A stretch of 64,000 nucleotides of DNA from Pseudoalteromonas marina (GCF_000238335.3 NZ_AHCB03000010.1:1-64000); one strand, 5' to 3'. Shown: positions 7,156-16,883, numbered from the stretch's first letter. The notes: generated by a model from the letters alone, not told the origin. Numbers and translations: made by a program.

Positions 7156-7560
7156 TTACTTAATATCTATTGATTGGCATTGCTGGTTAATGCACAGCGA
7201 TTGTACTTCAATAACCGGTAAGCAATCGGTTAGTGATTGTTGCTCATTTTGATTTTTTTCTTGTTCGGTGATCTGCTTTGCAATGCTTTCTGCTTGCTCT
7301 TGAGGGGTATTTAGCGTTGAATAAACAGCATATTTGCTCGGCCCGCCACATGCTCGCGCCCCTACTTCAAGTACTTTACACTGAAAGCTTGCTGTACAGC
7401 CATTGTTATCAACAATATTGGCAAGTTGGCTATTTAAAGCCGACAAGCTCTGCCCTTGATCGCTATTTACAGAAGCTGTTGTTGAGCAACCACTGAGTAA
7501 AAAAATGCTAGCAGCAACACTAAAAATTGATAATTTAACTGTCAATGTCAAACCACTCAT
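7156..7560 (-). CDS. Cys-rich lipoprotein, paralogue of the upstream gene
   Basis: This 134-residue lipoprotein has a hydrophobic signal ending in lipobox LLSGC. I chose the ATG at 7560 because AAGGA lies 7 bases upstream; a longer start at 7581 would overlap the preceding gene. The mature part shares the pattern C..xQCKV..VGxRACGGPS..VYST, then two further Cys near the end, with the gene at 7571-8077. The two are clearly a tandem duplication. At least six Cys suggest disulphides in the periplasm or at the outer membrane. I cannot assign a function. The genes are 10 bases apart, so they form one transcript. Confidence 0.7.
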   Translation of the reverse strand: MSGLTLTVKLSIFSVAASIFLLSGCSTTASVNSDQGQSLSALNSQLANIVDNNGCTASFQCKVLEVGARACGGPSKYAVYSTLNTPQEQAESIAKQITEQEKNQNEQQSLTDCLPVIEVQSLCINQQCQSIDIK

Positions 7561-7570
7561 ATTGTTATCC

Positions 7571-8077
7571 TTAAAATACACTTACCGCTGAGCCTTCAAG
7601 TTTAACACATTTATTTTCAACACACTGAGTGCTTGGTGTTGTTAAATGCTGGCAAATACTCATCATTCCTTTTTGCGCATTAAAATTACTTTCAAGCTCG
7701 GTGATTGTTTTGCTCAGTGTTTTTACTTGCTCGTCTTTTGCTGTTTTAGTTGAATAAACTTCAAAGCTACTAGGGCCACCACAGGCGCGACTACCTACTG
7801 CAATAACTTTACATTGCATACTTGTATCGCAGCTGGTGTCAGCAATAAGCGTGTTTAATTGGGTTTTAGCTGTCGTAATATCTTCAACCGATACCGCTTT
7901 AACACTTGAGTTTGAAAGTTCCTCAACATCACTTTTTGTTTGAGTGGTTTCTTTTAGTGTTTGTTGTTGTGGTTTTATTACTTCAGCAGTGGTTACTGAT
8001 TCTTTTTCTGCTGGTGTTTTATCTAAACACGCACTTAAACAAAGGGGTAAAACAAGAGCTAATAATACAGGGCGCAT
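7571..8077 (-). CDS. Cys-rich lipoprotein, first of a tandem pair
   Basis: This is a 168-residue lipoprotein with lipobox LSAC. The ATG at 8077 has an AAGGT site 5 bases upstream and gives a signal peptide of ordinary length; an in-frame ATG at 8116 would add 13 residues. After a Thr/Lys-rich linker (about residues 20-60) comes the same conserved module as in the downstream gene (DTSMQCKVIAVGSRACGGPS, VYST, two C-terminal Cys). The extra linker is the main difference between the paralogues. Function is unknown. Confidence 0.7.
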   Translation of the reverse strand: MRPVLLALVLPLCLSACLDKTPAEKESVTTAEVIKPQQQTLKETTQTKSDVEELSNSSVKAVSVEDITTAKTQLNTLIADTSCDTSMQCKVIAVGSRACGGPSSFEVYSTKTAKDEQVKTLSKTITELESNFNAQKGMMSICQHLTTPSTQCVENKCVKLEGSAVSVF

Positions 8078-8161
8078 AAGATACCTTGATAGTGATGAAT
8101 AATTCATCACTATCATACACGGTGCATTTTTTACGGCAATAAAAACTATATAATCAAGTAA

Positions 8162-8187
8162 TTAAAGCCGTATTTAAGGCTTTTTAA
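8162..8187. terminator. Weak hairpin after fumC
   Basis: AAAGCC and GGCTTT form a 6-base stem around an 8-base loop just past the fumC stop. The T run is better on the plus strand than in the direction of fumC, so this is only a possible terminator. Confidence 0.35.
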
Positions 8188-8190
8188 AAA

Positions 8191-9564
8191 CTACAAGCCA
8201 CCTTGTGTGAGCTTAGTCGGGTTGAGCAGTTTTTCGAGCTCTTCACGTGGTAAGTCAGTTTCTTGTTCGGCAACATCAATAATAGGACGGGCTTCTTTAT
8301 AGGCTTGCTTGGCTATTTGGGCTGCTTTTTCGTAACCGATCACCGGATTAAGTGCAGTCACTAAAATAGGGTTTTTGGCAAGAGCGCGGTCAATGTTAGC
8401 TTGATTTACGATAAATGTGGCTATGGCTTTTTCTGCCAAAGCTTTGGCGCTGTTTGTTAGTAGCTCAATGCTTTGCAAAATATTATATGCAATAACGGGC
8501 AGCATAACATTTAGTTCAAAGTTACCAGATTGACCAGCAACGGTAATTGTAGCGTCGTTACCAATCACTTGCGCACTAACCATCGCAGCGGCTTCTGGTA
8601 TGACTGGGTTTACTTTACCCGGCATAATAGATGAGCCAGGTTGTAGGGCTTCAAGTTCTATTTCGCCTAAACCTGCAAGAGGGCCTGAGTTCATCCAGCG
8701 TAAGTCGTTCGCTATTTTCATTTGTGCTACAGCGAGTACTTTTAATTGCCCAGACAGTGCAACAATGGCATCTTGTGAACCAATATTGTAAAAAAAGTTT
8801 TTGCTTGGCGAAAACCGGATCCCCACGTTTTTAGTTAGGTTAGTGCAAAATAAATCTGCAAACTTTGGGTCGGCATTAATACCGGTACCAACAGCTGTAC
8901 CACCTTGAGCAAGCTCACACACTGGCTCTAAGCTATGGCGAATGCCTGAGGCTGCGTTGTTTACTTGCGATTGCCATGCATTAAGGGTTTGCTCGAATGT
9001 AACAGGCATCGCGTCCATTAAGTGGGTGCGACCTGTTTTAACAATAGCGCCTACCTCGCTCTTTTTATTTTCTAAATGTTGCGAAAGGTTTTCAAGAGCT
9101 GGCAGTAATGCTTGTTTAACGGCTAATGCACTACTTAGTGCAATAGCCGTAGGGACTACATCGTTTGAGCTTTGGCCCATGTTTACATCATCATTAGGAT
9201 GTACAAGCTCCTGTTGAGTACTGGCAAGTGTTGCTATTACTTCATTGGCGTTCATATTAGAACTAGTTCCTGAACCGGTTTGAAACACATCAACAGGAAA
9301 CTGATCATGATGCTTACCATCAATAATCGCTTGGCAAGCACGCTCTATTGCAGTTGCCTTGGTTTTATTTATAAGCCCTAGCTCACAGTTACTTTGTGCT
9401 GCAGCTTGTTTTATATATGCCAGTGCCTTTATAAATTGTGCTGGCATAGTGAGGGCGCTAATAGCAAAGTTATTAACAGCGCGCTGTGTTTGTGCTTGAT
9501 ATAAAGCGTTAACAGGTACTTTTAATTCGCCCATACTGTCTGATTCTGTTCTAAAGTTACTCAT
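8191..9564 (-). CDS. fumC: Class II fumarate hydratase
   Basis: This is a 457-residue class II fumarase (E. coli FumC is 467), a cytosolic homotetramer that interconverts fumarate and malate without an iron-sulphur cluster. Seen motifs are TGSGTSSNMNANEVIA, the active-site His in GRTHLMDAMPVT, and the superfamily signature GSSIMPGKVNP with the catalytic Ser. An AAGGAG site precedes the start. It lies 11 bases after a small gene controlled by a Fur box, matching the iron-regulated fagA-fumC arrangement of pseudomonads. FumC replaces iron-dependent fumarases under iron limitation. The orfX and sodA genes found downstream in Pseudomonas are absent here. Confidence 0.97.
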   Translation of the reverse strand: MSNFRTESDSMGELKVPVNALYQAQTQRAVNNFAISALTMPAQFIKALAYIKQAAAQSNCELGLINKTKATAIERACQAIIDGKHHDQFPVDVFQTGSGTSSNMNANEVIATLASTQQELVHPNDDVNMGQSSNDVVPTAIALSSALAVKQALLPALENLSQHLENKKSEVGAIVKTGRTHLMDAMPVTFEQTLNAWQSQVNNAASGIRHSLEPVCELAQGGTAVGTGINADPKFADLFCTNLTKNVGIRFSPSKNFFYNIGSQDAIVALSGQLKVLAVAQMKIANDLRWMNSGPLAGLGEIELEALQPGSSIMPGKVNPVIPEAAAMVSAQVIGNDATITVAGQSGNFELNVMLPVIAYNILQSIELLTNSAKALAEKAIATFIVNQANIDRALAKNPILVTALNPVIGYEKAAQIAKQAYKEARPIIDVAEQETDLPREELEKLLNPTKLTQGGL

Positions 9565-9575
9565 TAATGTGCTCC

Positions 9576-9941
9576 TTAAAAAGGGTTGAATTCGTGACTA
9601 AGAATACGAGCTTCACGCTCAAGTAATAAAAATTTAGCACGACTATTGTGGCTTATGTAGAAACGCTTTAATGCAAGTAATGGTTTGTGTAGCTGGTGTA
9701 GGCATTGTTTGCGAATTGCATTATGAGTAAGAGGATCGCACATTTTATTTATAATTTCATGATGTGTGCGTCTAAGGTAATACTCCTGAAGTAGCGGGTT
9801 ATCAAGTTGTTCAAAGTTTTTAGCTACGTTGAGGGCTGCGTCTATATAATGAGCGACAAGCATTGGGGCATGCAGACCTGGCCTTTTGCAATTAAATGCA
9901 AGAGTATGTTGATAGTTATTTAAGGCGTGATTTGAAGACAT
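9576..9941 (-). CDS. FagA-like small protein of the Fur-controlled fumC operon
   Basis: This 121-residue soluble protein is rich in His, Leu, Arg and Tyr (LLQEYYLRRTHHEII, LHQLHKPLLALKRFY), with no signal peptide. It sits immediately upstream of fumC and just behind a near-ideal Fur box, the position of fagA (Fur-associated gene) in Pseudomonas aeruginosa. I call it FagA-like from position, size and the Leu/Tyr/His-rich character; I cannot align it. No clear ribosome site precedes the ATG at 9941, so the start is uncertain. Function of FagA is not known to me. Confidence 0.6.
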   Translation of the reverse strand: MSSNHALNNYQHTLAFNCKRPGLHAPMLVAHYIDAALNVAKNFEQLDNPLLQEYYLRRTHHEIINKMCDPLTHNAIRKQCLHQLHKPLLALKRFYISHNSRAKFLLLEREARILSHEFNPF

Positions 9942-9958
9942 AAAAAAACCGACTCAAC

Positions 9959-9979
9959 TAATGATAATAGTTATCATTA
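9959..9979. promoter_or_regulatory. Fur box upstream of the fagA-like/fumC operon
   Basis: TAATGATAA, a 3-base spacer, then TTATCATTA forms a perfect 9+3+9 inverted repeat that fits the Fur consensus. On the minus strand it contains a TATTAT -10-like hexamer, so iron-loaded Fur would cover the promoter and repress the operon. It lies 18 bases from the first start codon. A longer inverted repeat (AAACCGA/TCGGTTT) frames it. Confidence 0.88.
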
Positions 9980-10035
9980 CATTTAATCGGTTTCAGTGTA
10001 AATAGTTATTATAAAAATTATTTACGGCGTGTATT

Positions 10036-10221
10036 TTAATTATAGCCGAGAATAAATATCTGGTCTGTTTCATGTTTAGTGATCGCCTTTTGATTATGTT
10101 TTGGATGAGAAAGTAAATCAATTACTGTTGCTCTCATATCAAGGGTTTCACTGTGATCATCGGTACTTTTTTCGGTTATAGCTACTGCTGCATCAACAGC
10201 GGTATAGGGAGGCATATGCAT
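10036..10221 (-). CDS. Small protein of unknown function
   Basis: This 61-residue ORF starts at ATG with an AAGGA site 7 bases upstream, which is the main support for its being real. The product is hydrophilic, has no membrane segment, and ends in FILGYN. I recognise no family. It is not obviously in an operon with the FagA-like gene, whose Fur box lies between them. Confidence 0.5.
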   Translation of the reverse strand: MHMPPYTAVDAAVAITEKSTDDHSETLDMRATVIDLLSHPKHNQKAITKHETDQIFILGYN

Positions 10222-10417
10222 AATTTTATCCTTTTGTGATTAGTTAATTAACCCTTAAATGGGTCAATTATGTTGCTGCATAATACATACCAATCAAGCC
10301 AGCTATATCTAACTACATGATTATATTTAACTTAATAAATAAATCATAATTAGTCACGACAACATATTGCAAATTTGCTTTACTATTGTGCAAACATCCA
10401 CAATTTTGGTGCACGCA

Positions 10418-11008
10418 ATGACAAAGCCATTTTCACAAGCATGTGAAAACAATAAAGGGCCAATTTTAGAGCATTTAAACTGCGCGTTAAAAAACGTTAA
10501 AACAGTATTAGAAGTTGGTTCTGGAACAGGTCAGCACAGTGTGTTTTTTGCTGAAAAATTACCTTATCTACAATGGCATACAAGTGATCGTGTCATTAAT
10601 CATGAAGGTATTAGCCTATGGCATAGTGAAGTGAATTTAGCTAATTTACATGCCCCTATTGAGCTTGATTTAAACCAGCCATGGCCTATCGAAAAAGTGG
10701 ATGCTATATATACTGCGAATACATTTCATATTGTAAGTTGGTTATTAGTTGAACGTTTTTTTGACGGGGTTAAACGTCACTTAAATGATGAGGGGATTGT
10801 GTGTATTTATGGTCCTTTTAAGTACAAAGGCGAATACACTAGCCAAAGTAATCAAGAGTTTTGCGCCTTTTTAACTGAGCGAGATCCTTTAAGTGGTATA
10901 AGAGATTTTGAAGCTGTTTTATTATTGGCTAAGCAAGCAGGGCTTTCGCTTATGAGCGATCATGCCATGCCAGCTAATAACCAGTTACTCGTTTTTAAAC
11001 GGCAATAA
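10418..11008 (+). CDS. DUF938 SAM-dependent methyltransferase-like protein
   Basis: This is a 196-residue protein from ATG 10418. I preferred this over a longer in-frame start at 10367 because DUF938 proteins begin with a KPFSxAxExNKxPIL segment, seen here as KPFSQACENNKGPIL. Motif I of class I methyltransferases is VLEVGSGTGQHS; YTANTFHIVSW and VCIYGPFKYKG follow in the usual places. The substrate is unknown for the family. The 3' end overlaps the convergent gene by 24 bases. Confidence 0.85.
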   Translation: MTKPFSQACENNKGPILEHLNCALKNVKTVLEVGSGTGQHSVFFAEKLPYLQWHTSDRVINHEGISLWHSEVNLANLHAPIELDLNQPWPIEKVDAIYTANTFHIVSWLLVERFFDGVKRHLNDEGIVCIYGPFKYKGEYTSQSNQEFCAFLTERDPLSGIRDFEAVLLLAKQAGLSLMSDHAMPANNQLLVFKRQ

Positions 11009-12124
11009 CGATGTGCACTGTGCTTTGTAAAGTGCAATATGCTGGCGTTCTCGAGACAGGTAATCTTCAATTGCACTGCTAAAGTCATTGTTAACAATAT
11101 GGTGGGCTGAAAAAGTAGTAACGGGTTCAAACCCCCTCGCTATTTTATGCTCCCCTTGTGCACCTGAATGAAAGCAGTCGAGTTTATGTTTAATAGCAAA
11201 TTCTATACCTTGGTAATAACATAGCTCAAAGTGAAGTGCGTCAATATTTTCGCTTGCCCCCCAGTACCTGCCGTAAAGTGTGTTTTCACCAATTAAACTG
11301 AGTGTAGCAGCGATGACTTGACCGTCTTTTTTGGCAAGCATAATAACCAGCTGCGATGCCATAAGTGCATGCAAAAGGGTAAAAAATTCACTGTTTAGAT
11401 AGCCTAAATGTCCTGAGCGTTTTAAATAGGTGCGCTGATAAAATTCGCAAAACAGCTGCATTATTTCAGGTGTAATATCTGAACCCTTTAGCCATTCAAT
11501 AATAATATTTTGATGTGTTATTTTAGCGCGTTCTTTTTTTAGCGATCTACGTTTACGCGAGTTTAGCGTTGATAAAAAGTCGTCAAAAGTATCAAACCCT
11601 TTATTAAACCATTGAAATTGAACGCCCTCTCTGAGCATCGCGTGCTGCTCAGTGAGTAATGTTGCTTGTGTTTGGTCGCAAAAGTTTATATGCCAGCCAG
11701 ACCATCCTTGCTCAATGCTGTGTGTGCAGAGCTGCTCTGTAATATAGTTGTATACGTCGTTGTGGTTTGTGTGATGAATGGCAATACGTTTACCTTCAAT
11801 TGGGCTAAATGGCACGCCTGATAGCCATTTGGGATAGTAATGCAAACCATTTTTTTCGTATGCTTCAGCCCATGCCCAGTCAAATACATACTCACCATAA
11901 GAATGGCTTTTTACATAACCAGGTGCAAGCGCTATTAAGTTACTCCCTTCATATACAGCTAAATGATAGGGCTGCCAGCCACTTTGCTGTGTTACACATT
12001 GGCTTTGCTCTAAGGCGTATAAAAAGGTATGTTGAGTAAAAGGTTCATCACCAAAAAAAGCATGCCATTGCGCTTGGTCTATTTCATTAATATTTTTAAA
12101 CCATCGATGAGAAAAGCTTTTCAT
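10985..12124 (-). CDS. GNAT/FemAB-like acyltransferase family protein (DUF482, COG3146)
   Basis: This 379-residue soluble protein has the features of the DUF482 group, often labelled peptidogalycan biosynthesis/N-acetyltransferase. The N-terminal part reads FGDEPFTQHTFLYALEQS, then FDWAWAEAYEKNGLHYYPKWL and SGVPFSPIEG. A second GNAT-like half reads RKRRSLKKER, GQVIAATLSLI and FHSGAQGEHKIARGFEP. Length fits the family (about 370-390). The activity has not been established as far as I know. The 3' end overlaps the convergent DUF938 gene. The 220 bases to the next gene show nothing certain. Confidence 0.85.
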   Translation of the reverse strand: MKSFSHRWFKNINEIDQAQWHAFFGDEPFTQHTFLYALEQSQCVTQQSGWQPYHLAVYEGSNLIALAPGYVKSHSYGEYVFDWAWAEAYEKNGLHYYPKWLSGVPFSPIEGKRIAIHHTNHNDVYNYITEQLCTHSIEQGWSGWHINFCDQTQATLLTEQHAMLREGVQFQWFNKGFDTFDDFLSTLNSRKRRSLKKERAKITHQNIIIEWLKGSDITPEIMQLFCEFYQRTYLKRSGHLGYLNSEFFTLLHALMASQLVIMLAKKDGQVIAATLSLIGENTLYGRYWGASENIDALHFELCYYQGIEFAIKHKLDCFHSGAQGEHKIARGFEPVTTFSAHHIVNNDFSSAIEDYLSRERQHIALYKAQCTSLLPFKNE

Positions 12125-12345
12125 GATGCCGACCTTGTAAATATTGCGTGCTTAATTGTGGCTCTAATTTGTAATTTTATTGGCACTTATTTTACTTTTA
12201 AGCTTCAGTTTATTTTTTCAGAGCTTTTAATAGTCACGTATTAAAGCGGTGTTTTACGATGCGATTAGGCTAATTGTGTGATTAAACGCCACGCGAGAAC
12301 ATAATAACTCAGTCACGTAGCGTGATGGTAACAATTTTTTGGGCG

Positions 12346-15057
12346 CTATTTAGTAACTGTTTTTACAAACTGACTCAAGCACTCGGTCAGTTTTGCAAGT
12401 TCTATGGGTTTTGCTAAATGTTCGTTAAAGCCTGCTTTTTTAGCTTTAATTTTATCCTCTGGCATGGCATCAGCTGTTAGAGCAATGATGGGTAATGTGT
12501 GTTGCGATTTAAACGCTCGAATTAATTCTGTTGCTTTATAGCCATCCATAACAGGCATTTGGCAATCCATTAATACCAAATCAAAATGTTGTTCTTTGAT
12601 TATATTTACAGCTTCTTCACCATTTTCAACCAAGTGAGGAATGATACCTAAAGATCCCAACATCGCTTTTATTACCATTTGATTCACAGGATTGTCTTCT
12701 GCGACCAAAATATTTAAAGACGTAATATCAATATCTTTTGATATGGCTTCTGGCTCTATATCTGGCTCTGATGTTGTTAAGTTAACGGCGAACGTAAAGG
12801 TTGACCCTTCACCCAGCTCGCTTTTTAAATTAAGTGTTGCTCCCATTAGCAAACATAGTTCTTTAGCTATTGTTAAACCAAGGCCAGTGCCACCAAATTT
12901 TCGAGAGGTTGAACTGTCAGCTTGGGTAAACGCGTTAAATAAGGTGTTGTGTTGGTTTTTTTCAATACCTATGCCAGTATCTGATACTGAAATGCTTAGT
13001 TTTACCTTATTGGCAGACACAAACTCTGTATCTATATCGAGCGTAACGCTTCCTTCGTTAGTAAATTTAATCGCATTACTACATAAATTAAGTAGTATTT
13101 GTTCTATGCGCATTGCATCGCCTAAAAACCAGGTATCTACAGGTAAGTTACATTTGAGAATCCATTCAATGTTTTTATTTTTCGCACTTTGCTCAAACAT
13201 TGTGTCAATGCGCGTTACAAGTGCTTTTGGATCAAACGCAATGGACTCTAGTATTAAATGTTGTGACTCTATTTTTGAAATATCAAGAACGTCGTTAATT
13301 AGGTTTAATAGACTGTTTGAAGAGGAGTAAATTTTTTTAATGTAGCTGAACAGCTTTTGAGCATCATCACCTTTTTTCGCAAGTGACGATAGGCCAATAA
13401 TGGCATTTAATGGGGTGCGTATTTCGTGACTCATATTGGCTAAAAATTGGCTTTTAGCGCTATTGGCTAAGTCAGACTGTTTTTTGGCTTTTACCAATGA
13501 GCTTGTTCGTTCTGCAACTTGGCGGCTAAGCGCTAGTTGCTGCTGGTTAAATAGCATTAACACTACAATAATAAGTAAACACACAGCGGTTTGTAGCATA
13601 AGTAAAAATAAAGACATTTCAATGTTTTGTTGTGAAATGTAGTTTTCTTTAAGTGCTAATTTTATTACCCATTGCTGACCTCCAAAGTTAATATTGAATG
13701 ACATTAACTGGCTTTGGGTTGCTTGCTCAAAGTTTTGAGAGTCGTTACTGTAAAAGGCGGGTTCGTTGTCAAATTCAAACACATCAATAGAAAACATTTC
13801 AGATTGCTGCTGTGTAATAGCTTGTTCAATAATTTTATGGGCCAAAAATACACCGGTGGCATAACCCTTTATATTTTCATTTTGACCATAAACAGGCGCA
13901 AATAGTAGATAGGCGGGTGTTGGTGTTTTTGTTTGGACTAATTGAATGATTTTAGTGCTGATAGGTAAATATTTGATAGCTGGATTTTGCAAAGATGCTT
14001 TTCGATCTGGGTTTGAATATACATTAAAGCCAACCGCCTTTTGGTTGCTTTCTAAAGGAGCTATATATTTAACAACCACTAGAGGGTCATCATCTTCGAG
14101 AGGATCACCAACAATGTTTATATTTTGCCGATAAATTGTTGACATTGTATTACTGAGTGTTTGGCGCTGCGCTTGTGTTATTTGTACATTCCAAGACAAT
14201 GCTTTAATAAATGAATGCTTTTCAAGTAGTTTATTTGCTGAAGCGTAAAAGTCTTGCTCATTAAACTCAGGTGATGATTGTACTTGGCTTGCTAAGCTTT
14301 GCACGGCGATAATACTTTGATTTATATACCTGTATAAACTGTTTTCAATAACTTCAACTTCTCGCTCTGCAATTTTAATTGTATTTTTGCTGTTTTCGCG
14401 TTCGTAAATTTGTGCTGTAAGCGCCACAGATATAAATAAAATAGAGCAAACTGCAATGGTTTCAAAGGCTAAGACTTTGCGTTGTCCAGGTGCTTTGGGC
14501 AGTAGCGACAATAAAAAAGGTGAGGCAATAAGTACCCCTAATATATCTCCTAACCACCAATAAATAACATGTAGCCAATGGTCCTCAATACTATAAAGTG
14601 GGTTAAAGTTACTTAACGCAAATACACCAATATTTGATGATAGTAAGCTTACTAAAACAGCAACTACAGCAATAAAATAAGCAATGTATTTTCGTTTACG
14701 AAAATAAAGCGGATTTCCCAACCAATACCTTAATATTGCGGCACCGACCATAGCTTGGATAATAACGCCAAGGGCAATGTAAATGGCCTGAGTAAACGTA
14801 TTGCCGACCAGCATTATTTCATGAGCTGAGTTATCGAATATATTTAAGTTAAATGCAATTGCTGCTGCAAATAAAGGCGGTATAAAACGCCACCACCATA
14901 TATAACAACCAACTAAAGCAATACCTGCCGGTAGCCAGATAGGGACTATTTGCGAGTTAAATGCAAACGCAGTAAGTCCAACGCCCAGTAAGTAATAAGC
15001 GAGGGCGAATAATATGTAGAAAATAATTGATTGAGAGGTTGAGGCGAATATTTTCAC
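12346..15057 (-). CDS. Hybrid sensor histidine kinase, MASE1-CHASE-HisKA-HATPase-REC
   Basis: This is a 903-residue inner-membrane sensor kinase. Residues about 10-210 form a MASE1 membrane sensor ([23 protein letters not shown]). About 220-480 is an extracytoplasmic CHASE-like domain bounded by membrane helices. HisKA follows with the phospho-acceptor His near residue 544 ([15 protein letters not shown]), then HATPase with DTGIGI and [11 protein letters not shown]-terminal receiver has its Asp near 831 ([13 protein letters not shown]). No Hpt domain or partner regulator is encoded beside it, so phosphotransfer must go to a distant protein. The ligand is unknown; CHASE domains bind small molecules. 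Upstream lies a divergent-free gap and then the Lrp-type regulator on the same strand. Confidence 0.93.
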   Translation of the reverse strand: MKIFASTSQSIIFYILFALAYYLLGVGLTAFAFNSQIVPIWLPAGIALVGCYIWWWRFIPPLFAAAIAFNLNIFDNSAHEIMLVGNTFTQAIYIALGVIIQAMVGAAILRYWLGNPLYFRKRKYIAYFIAVVAVLVSLLSSNIGVFALSNFNPLYSIEDHWLHVIYWWLGDILGVLIASPFLLSLLPKAPGQRKVLAFETIAVCSILFISVALTAQIYERENSKNTIKIAEREVEVIENSLYRYINQSIIAVQSLASQVQSSPEFNEQDFYASANKLLEKHSFIKALSWNVQITQAQRQTLSNTMSTIYRQNINIVGDPLEDDDPLVVVKYIAPLESNQKAVGFNVYSNPDRKASLQNPAIKYLPISTKIIQLVQTKTPTPAYLLFAPVYGQNENIKGYATGVFLAHKIIEQAITQQQSEMFSIDVFEFDNEPAFYSNDSQNFEQATQSQLMSFNINFGGQQWVIKLALKENYISQQNIEMSLFLLMLQTAVCLLIIVVLMLFNQQQLALSRQVAERTSSLVKAKKQSDLANSAKSQFLANMSHEIRTPLNAIIGLSSLAKKGDDAQKLFSYIKKIYSSSNSLLNLINDVLDISKIESQHLILESIAFDPKALVTRIDTMFEQSAKNKNIEWILKCNLPVDTWFLGDAMRIEQILLNLCSNAIKFTNEGSVTLDIDTEFVSANKVKLSISVSDTGIGIEKNQHNTLFNAFTQADSSTSRKFGGTGLGLTIAKELCLLMGATLNLKSELGEGSTFTFAVNLTTSEPDIEPEAISKDIDITSLNILVAEDNPVNQMVIKAMLGSLGIIPHLVENGEEAVNIIKEQHFDLVLMDCQMPVMDGYKATELIRAFKSQHTLPIIALTADAMPEDKIKAKKAGFNEHLAKPIELAKLTECLSQFVKTVTK

Positions 15058-15129
15058 ATAATATCCATATATCTATGCTTCTGTTTAAGAAATATCAGTA
15101 TAGCTAACAACTTTGTATTTGCCGTACTT

Positions 15130-15585
15130 TTATAGCGGAAGCTGCTTTTTAGTGAACGACTGCTTAAGTACCACCGTTGACTCTATATTCGCTATGCAGC
15201 TCAAACTACCTAACCGATGTTTAACAAATTGTTCATAGCTTTCAAGATCGTTAGCAATAATTTTTAGTAAATAATCATAACTACCTGATATTACACTGCA
15301 CTCTAATACATGAGGTAGCTTTTCTACCGACTGTTCAAATAAGTCTGCCGCGCTAACAGAATTTTGATTTAGCCTAATAAAAGCATATACCAATACGTTC
15401 AGTTCAAGTTTTTTAGGATTAATTGACGCGTGGTAGCCCGTAATAACATGCTCTTTTTCAAGTTTTTTGATTCGCCTTAAGCAAGGCGTATCAGACAAGC
15501 TAATCGTATTTGCTAAATCTGAAACCGATATTCTGGCATTTTCTTGTAGTGCTGTGAGTATTTGCTGATCTTTTTTATCTAACAT
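15130..15585 (-). CDS. Lrp/AsnC family transcriptional regulator
   Basis: This is a 151-residue protein, the usual Lrp size. The N-terminal winged HTH reads LDKKDQQILTALQENARISVSDLANTIS (split here: DQQILTALQENA, then SVSDLANTISLS), followed by CLRRIKKLE. The C-terminal RAM ligand domain has VLECSVISGSYDYLLKI and the IxSTVVLK ending. It is divergent from the PrnB-like/kynureninase-like pair, with a perfect palindrome in the shared 127-base gap. This geometry is typical of Lrp-type activators of amino-acid catabolism, such as KynR and BkdR. Tryptophan or a kynurenine as effector is inference from the target genes. Confidence 0.92.
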   Translation of the reverse strand: MLDKKDQQILTALQENARISVSDLANTISLSDTPCLRRIKKLEKEHVITGYHASINPKKLELNVLVYAFIRLNQNSVSAADLFEQSVEKLPHVLECSVISGSYDYLLKIIANDLESYEQFVKHRLGSLSCIANIESTVVLKQSFTKKQLPL

Positions 15586-15609
15586 TTTTTGTTACCTATT
15601 TTTAAATTT

Positions 15610-15626
15610 TTAGTGATTATCACTAA
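15610..15626. promoter_or_regulatory. Palindromic operator between lrp-type gene and PrnB-like gene
   Basis: TTAGTGAT-T-ATCACTAA is a perfect 8+1+8 inverted repeat, 25 bases upstream of the regulator start and 86 bases from the divergent gene. Lrp/AsnC proteins bind such 15-17-base AT-rich palindromes, so this is the likely site of the adjacent regulator. Confidence 0.7.
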
Positions 15627-15712
15627 TTATAGATACTTTCACTTTGTTTTTTGATGATTTACGCTCACGTTACTCTGTTAGCATTTAAATATAAAAATAA
15701 TAGAGCAAAATA

Positions 15713-16882
15713 ATGAATACACATACGGCCACATTTGATGATTGGATACGCACTGAGTTTGTAGAGATAAATACTGAATTAGAGCTGCTTTATTGGCAGC
15801 AATTCGATAAAGCAAATGTTGAAGGTGTTGGTGAGAAATTAAAGCAACAATTAAAAAGGCAAGGCAATGTATTAATTTCACACTTGTTAGCAGAAGGAAA
15901 TACCGATCAAGGGTTTGATCGTGCATTTGATTTATTAGGCAATGTTGGATTATTCATGGCTGCATGTCGCCGCCATGAAATAACTGAGCCCAGTAGAGAA
16001 ACTACTTCACCTTTGGTAGAGGCATCGGCATTGGCAATGCATATTGGTGCGTCGATTGGTGTAACACCGCGGTTTGCTACCGCGCATTTAACCACCCACA
16101 ATAAAGCTGTTAATGGCACCTATAAGCGCTTTACTAATTTACCTGATGAAAAACTTTTTTTAGATTATAACACTCAAGGTATTTTAGCCTACAAGCGAGC
16201 AAGTGATGCCTTATTAAAGATAGTACCACTGGGTATTTCGCACCCTTTGTGTGGTGAATTACTAAAGGCTGCAAAGTACGCGCTCATTAATGTAATTGAA
16301 TCTAACAATGCACTTTACACACAATTAGATACAGATCGTTTTTTTAACTGTGTTCGCCCTTACTACAAACCATACCGTGTTGGTAAAGAGATTTATCGAG
16401 GTGCAAACGCAGGCGATTTTGCCGGAATTAACGTAATTGATATGTTGCTTGGTCTTTGTAGTGCAAATGAGCCAAGCTACTCACAAATGCTGGTGGATAA
16501 GTTTTTATATATGATGCCAGAAGATCAGCAAATATTAAGAGAGTCAATGCGAATACAAAGCTTTATGGATGATTTTTTACAGGCGCAGCAATATAAAAAT
16601 AGCAACTGGTTTAAATCACATGGAAAGCTATTTATACAAGTATGTAAGTTACATGGTGACACAGCAATCGGACATCATAACCAATTAGTAGAAAAATTTA
16701 TTGCGCAACCGTCAAAGCAAATGCACGAGCAACATTTAAGTAAAGTAACGGCAAGTGGACCGCCACTTCATGTATTACTCGATTCGTTAGAAAAGTTGAG
16801 GGATAGACGCTCAGCGGCAAAAAGGGACGATATAAAAACGCGGTTTGACGATCTCAATTCATTAAAAGAGTGGGTGAAGTAA
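15713..16882 (+). CDS. PrnB-like (DUF1864) haem-dioxygenase-superfamily protein
   Basis: This is a 389-residue soluble protein of the DUF1864/PrnB group, the tryptophan/indoleamine dioxygenase superfamily. The all-helical body has HxxxxxxRF-type and YRGANAGDFAGINVID segments. The C-terminal LHGDTAIGHHNQLVEKF probably carries the haem-ligand His. PrnB itself makes monodechloroaminopyrrolnitrin from chlorotryptophan. I recall that a homologue from Shewanella oneidensis (SO4414) was solved as an IDO/TDO-like fold. The next gene, one base downstream, is kynureninase-like. The pair therefore suggests oxidative opening or rearrangement of an indole substrate, possibly tryptophan. The exact reaction is not known. 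Confidence 0.82.
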   Translation: MNTHTATFDDWIRTEFVEINTELELLYWQQFDKANVEGVGEKLKQQLKRQGNVLISHLLAEGNTDQGFDRAFDLLGNVGLFMAACRRHEITEPSRETTSPLVEASALAMHIGASIGVTPRFATAHLTTHNKAVNGTYKRFTNLPDEKLFLDYNTQGILAYKRASDALLKIVPLGISHPLCGELLKAAKYALINVIESNNALYTQLDTDRFFNCVRPYYKPYRVGKEIYRGANAGDFAGINVIDMLLGLCSANEPSYSQMLVDKFLYMMPEDQQILRESMRIQSFMDDFLQAQQYKNSNWFKSHGKLFIQVCKLHGDTAIGHHNQLVEKFIAQPSKQMHEQHLSKVTASGPPLHVLLDSLEKLRDRRSAAKRDDIKTRFDDLNSLKEWVK

Positions 16883-16883
16883 T

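Noticed and set aside
12692..13330. 212-residue ORF antisense to the hybrid kinase
   Set aside because: Shadow frame of conserved HATPase/HisKA coding sequence on the other strand.
15610..15626. Fur box reading of the palindrome
   Set aside because: It lacks the GATAAT repeat units of Fur sites and lies beside an Lrp-type gene, which explains it better.
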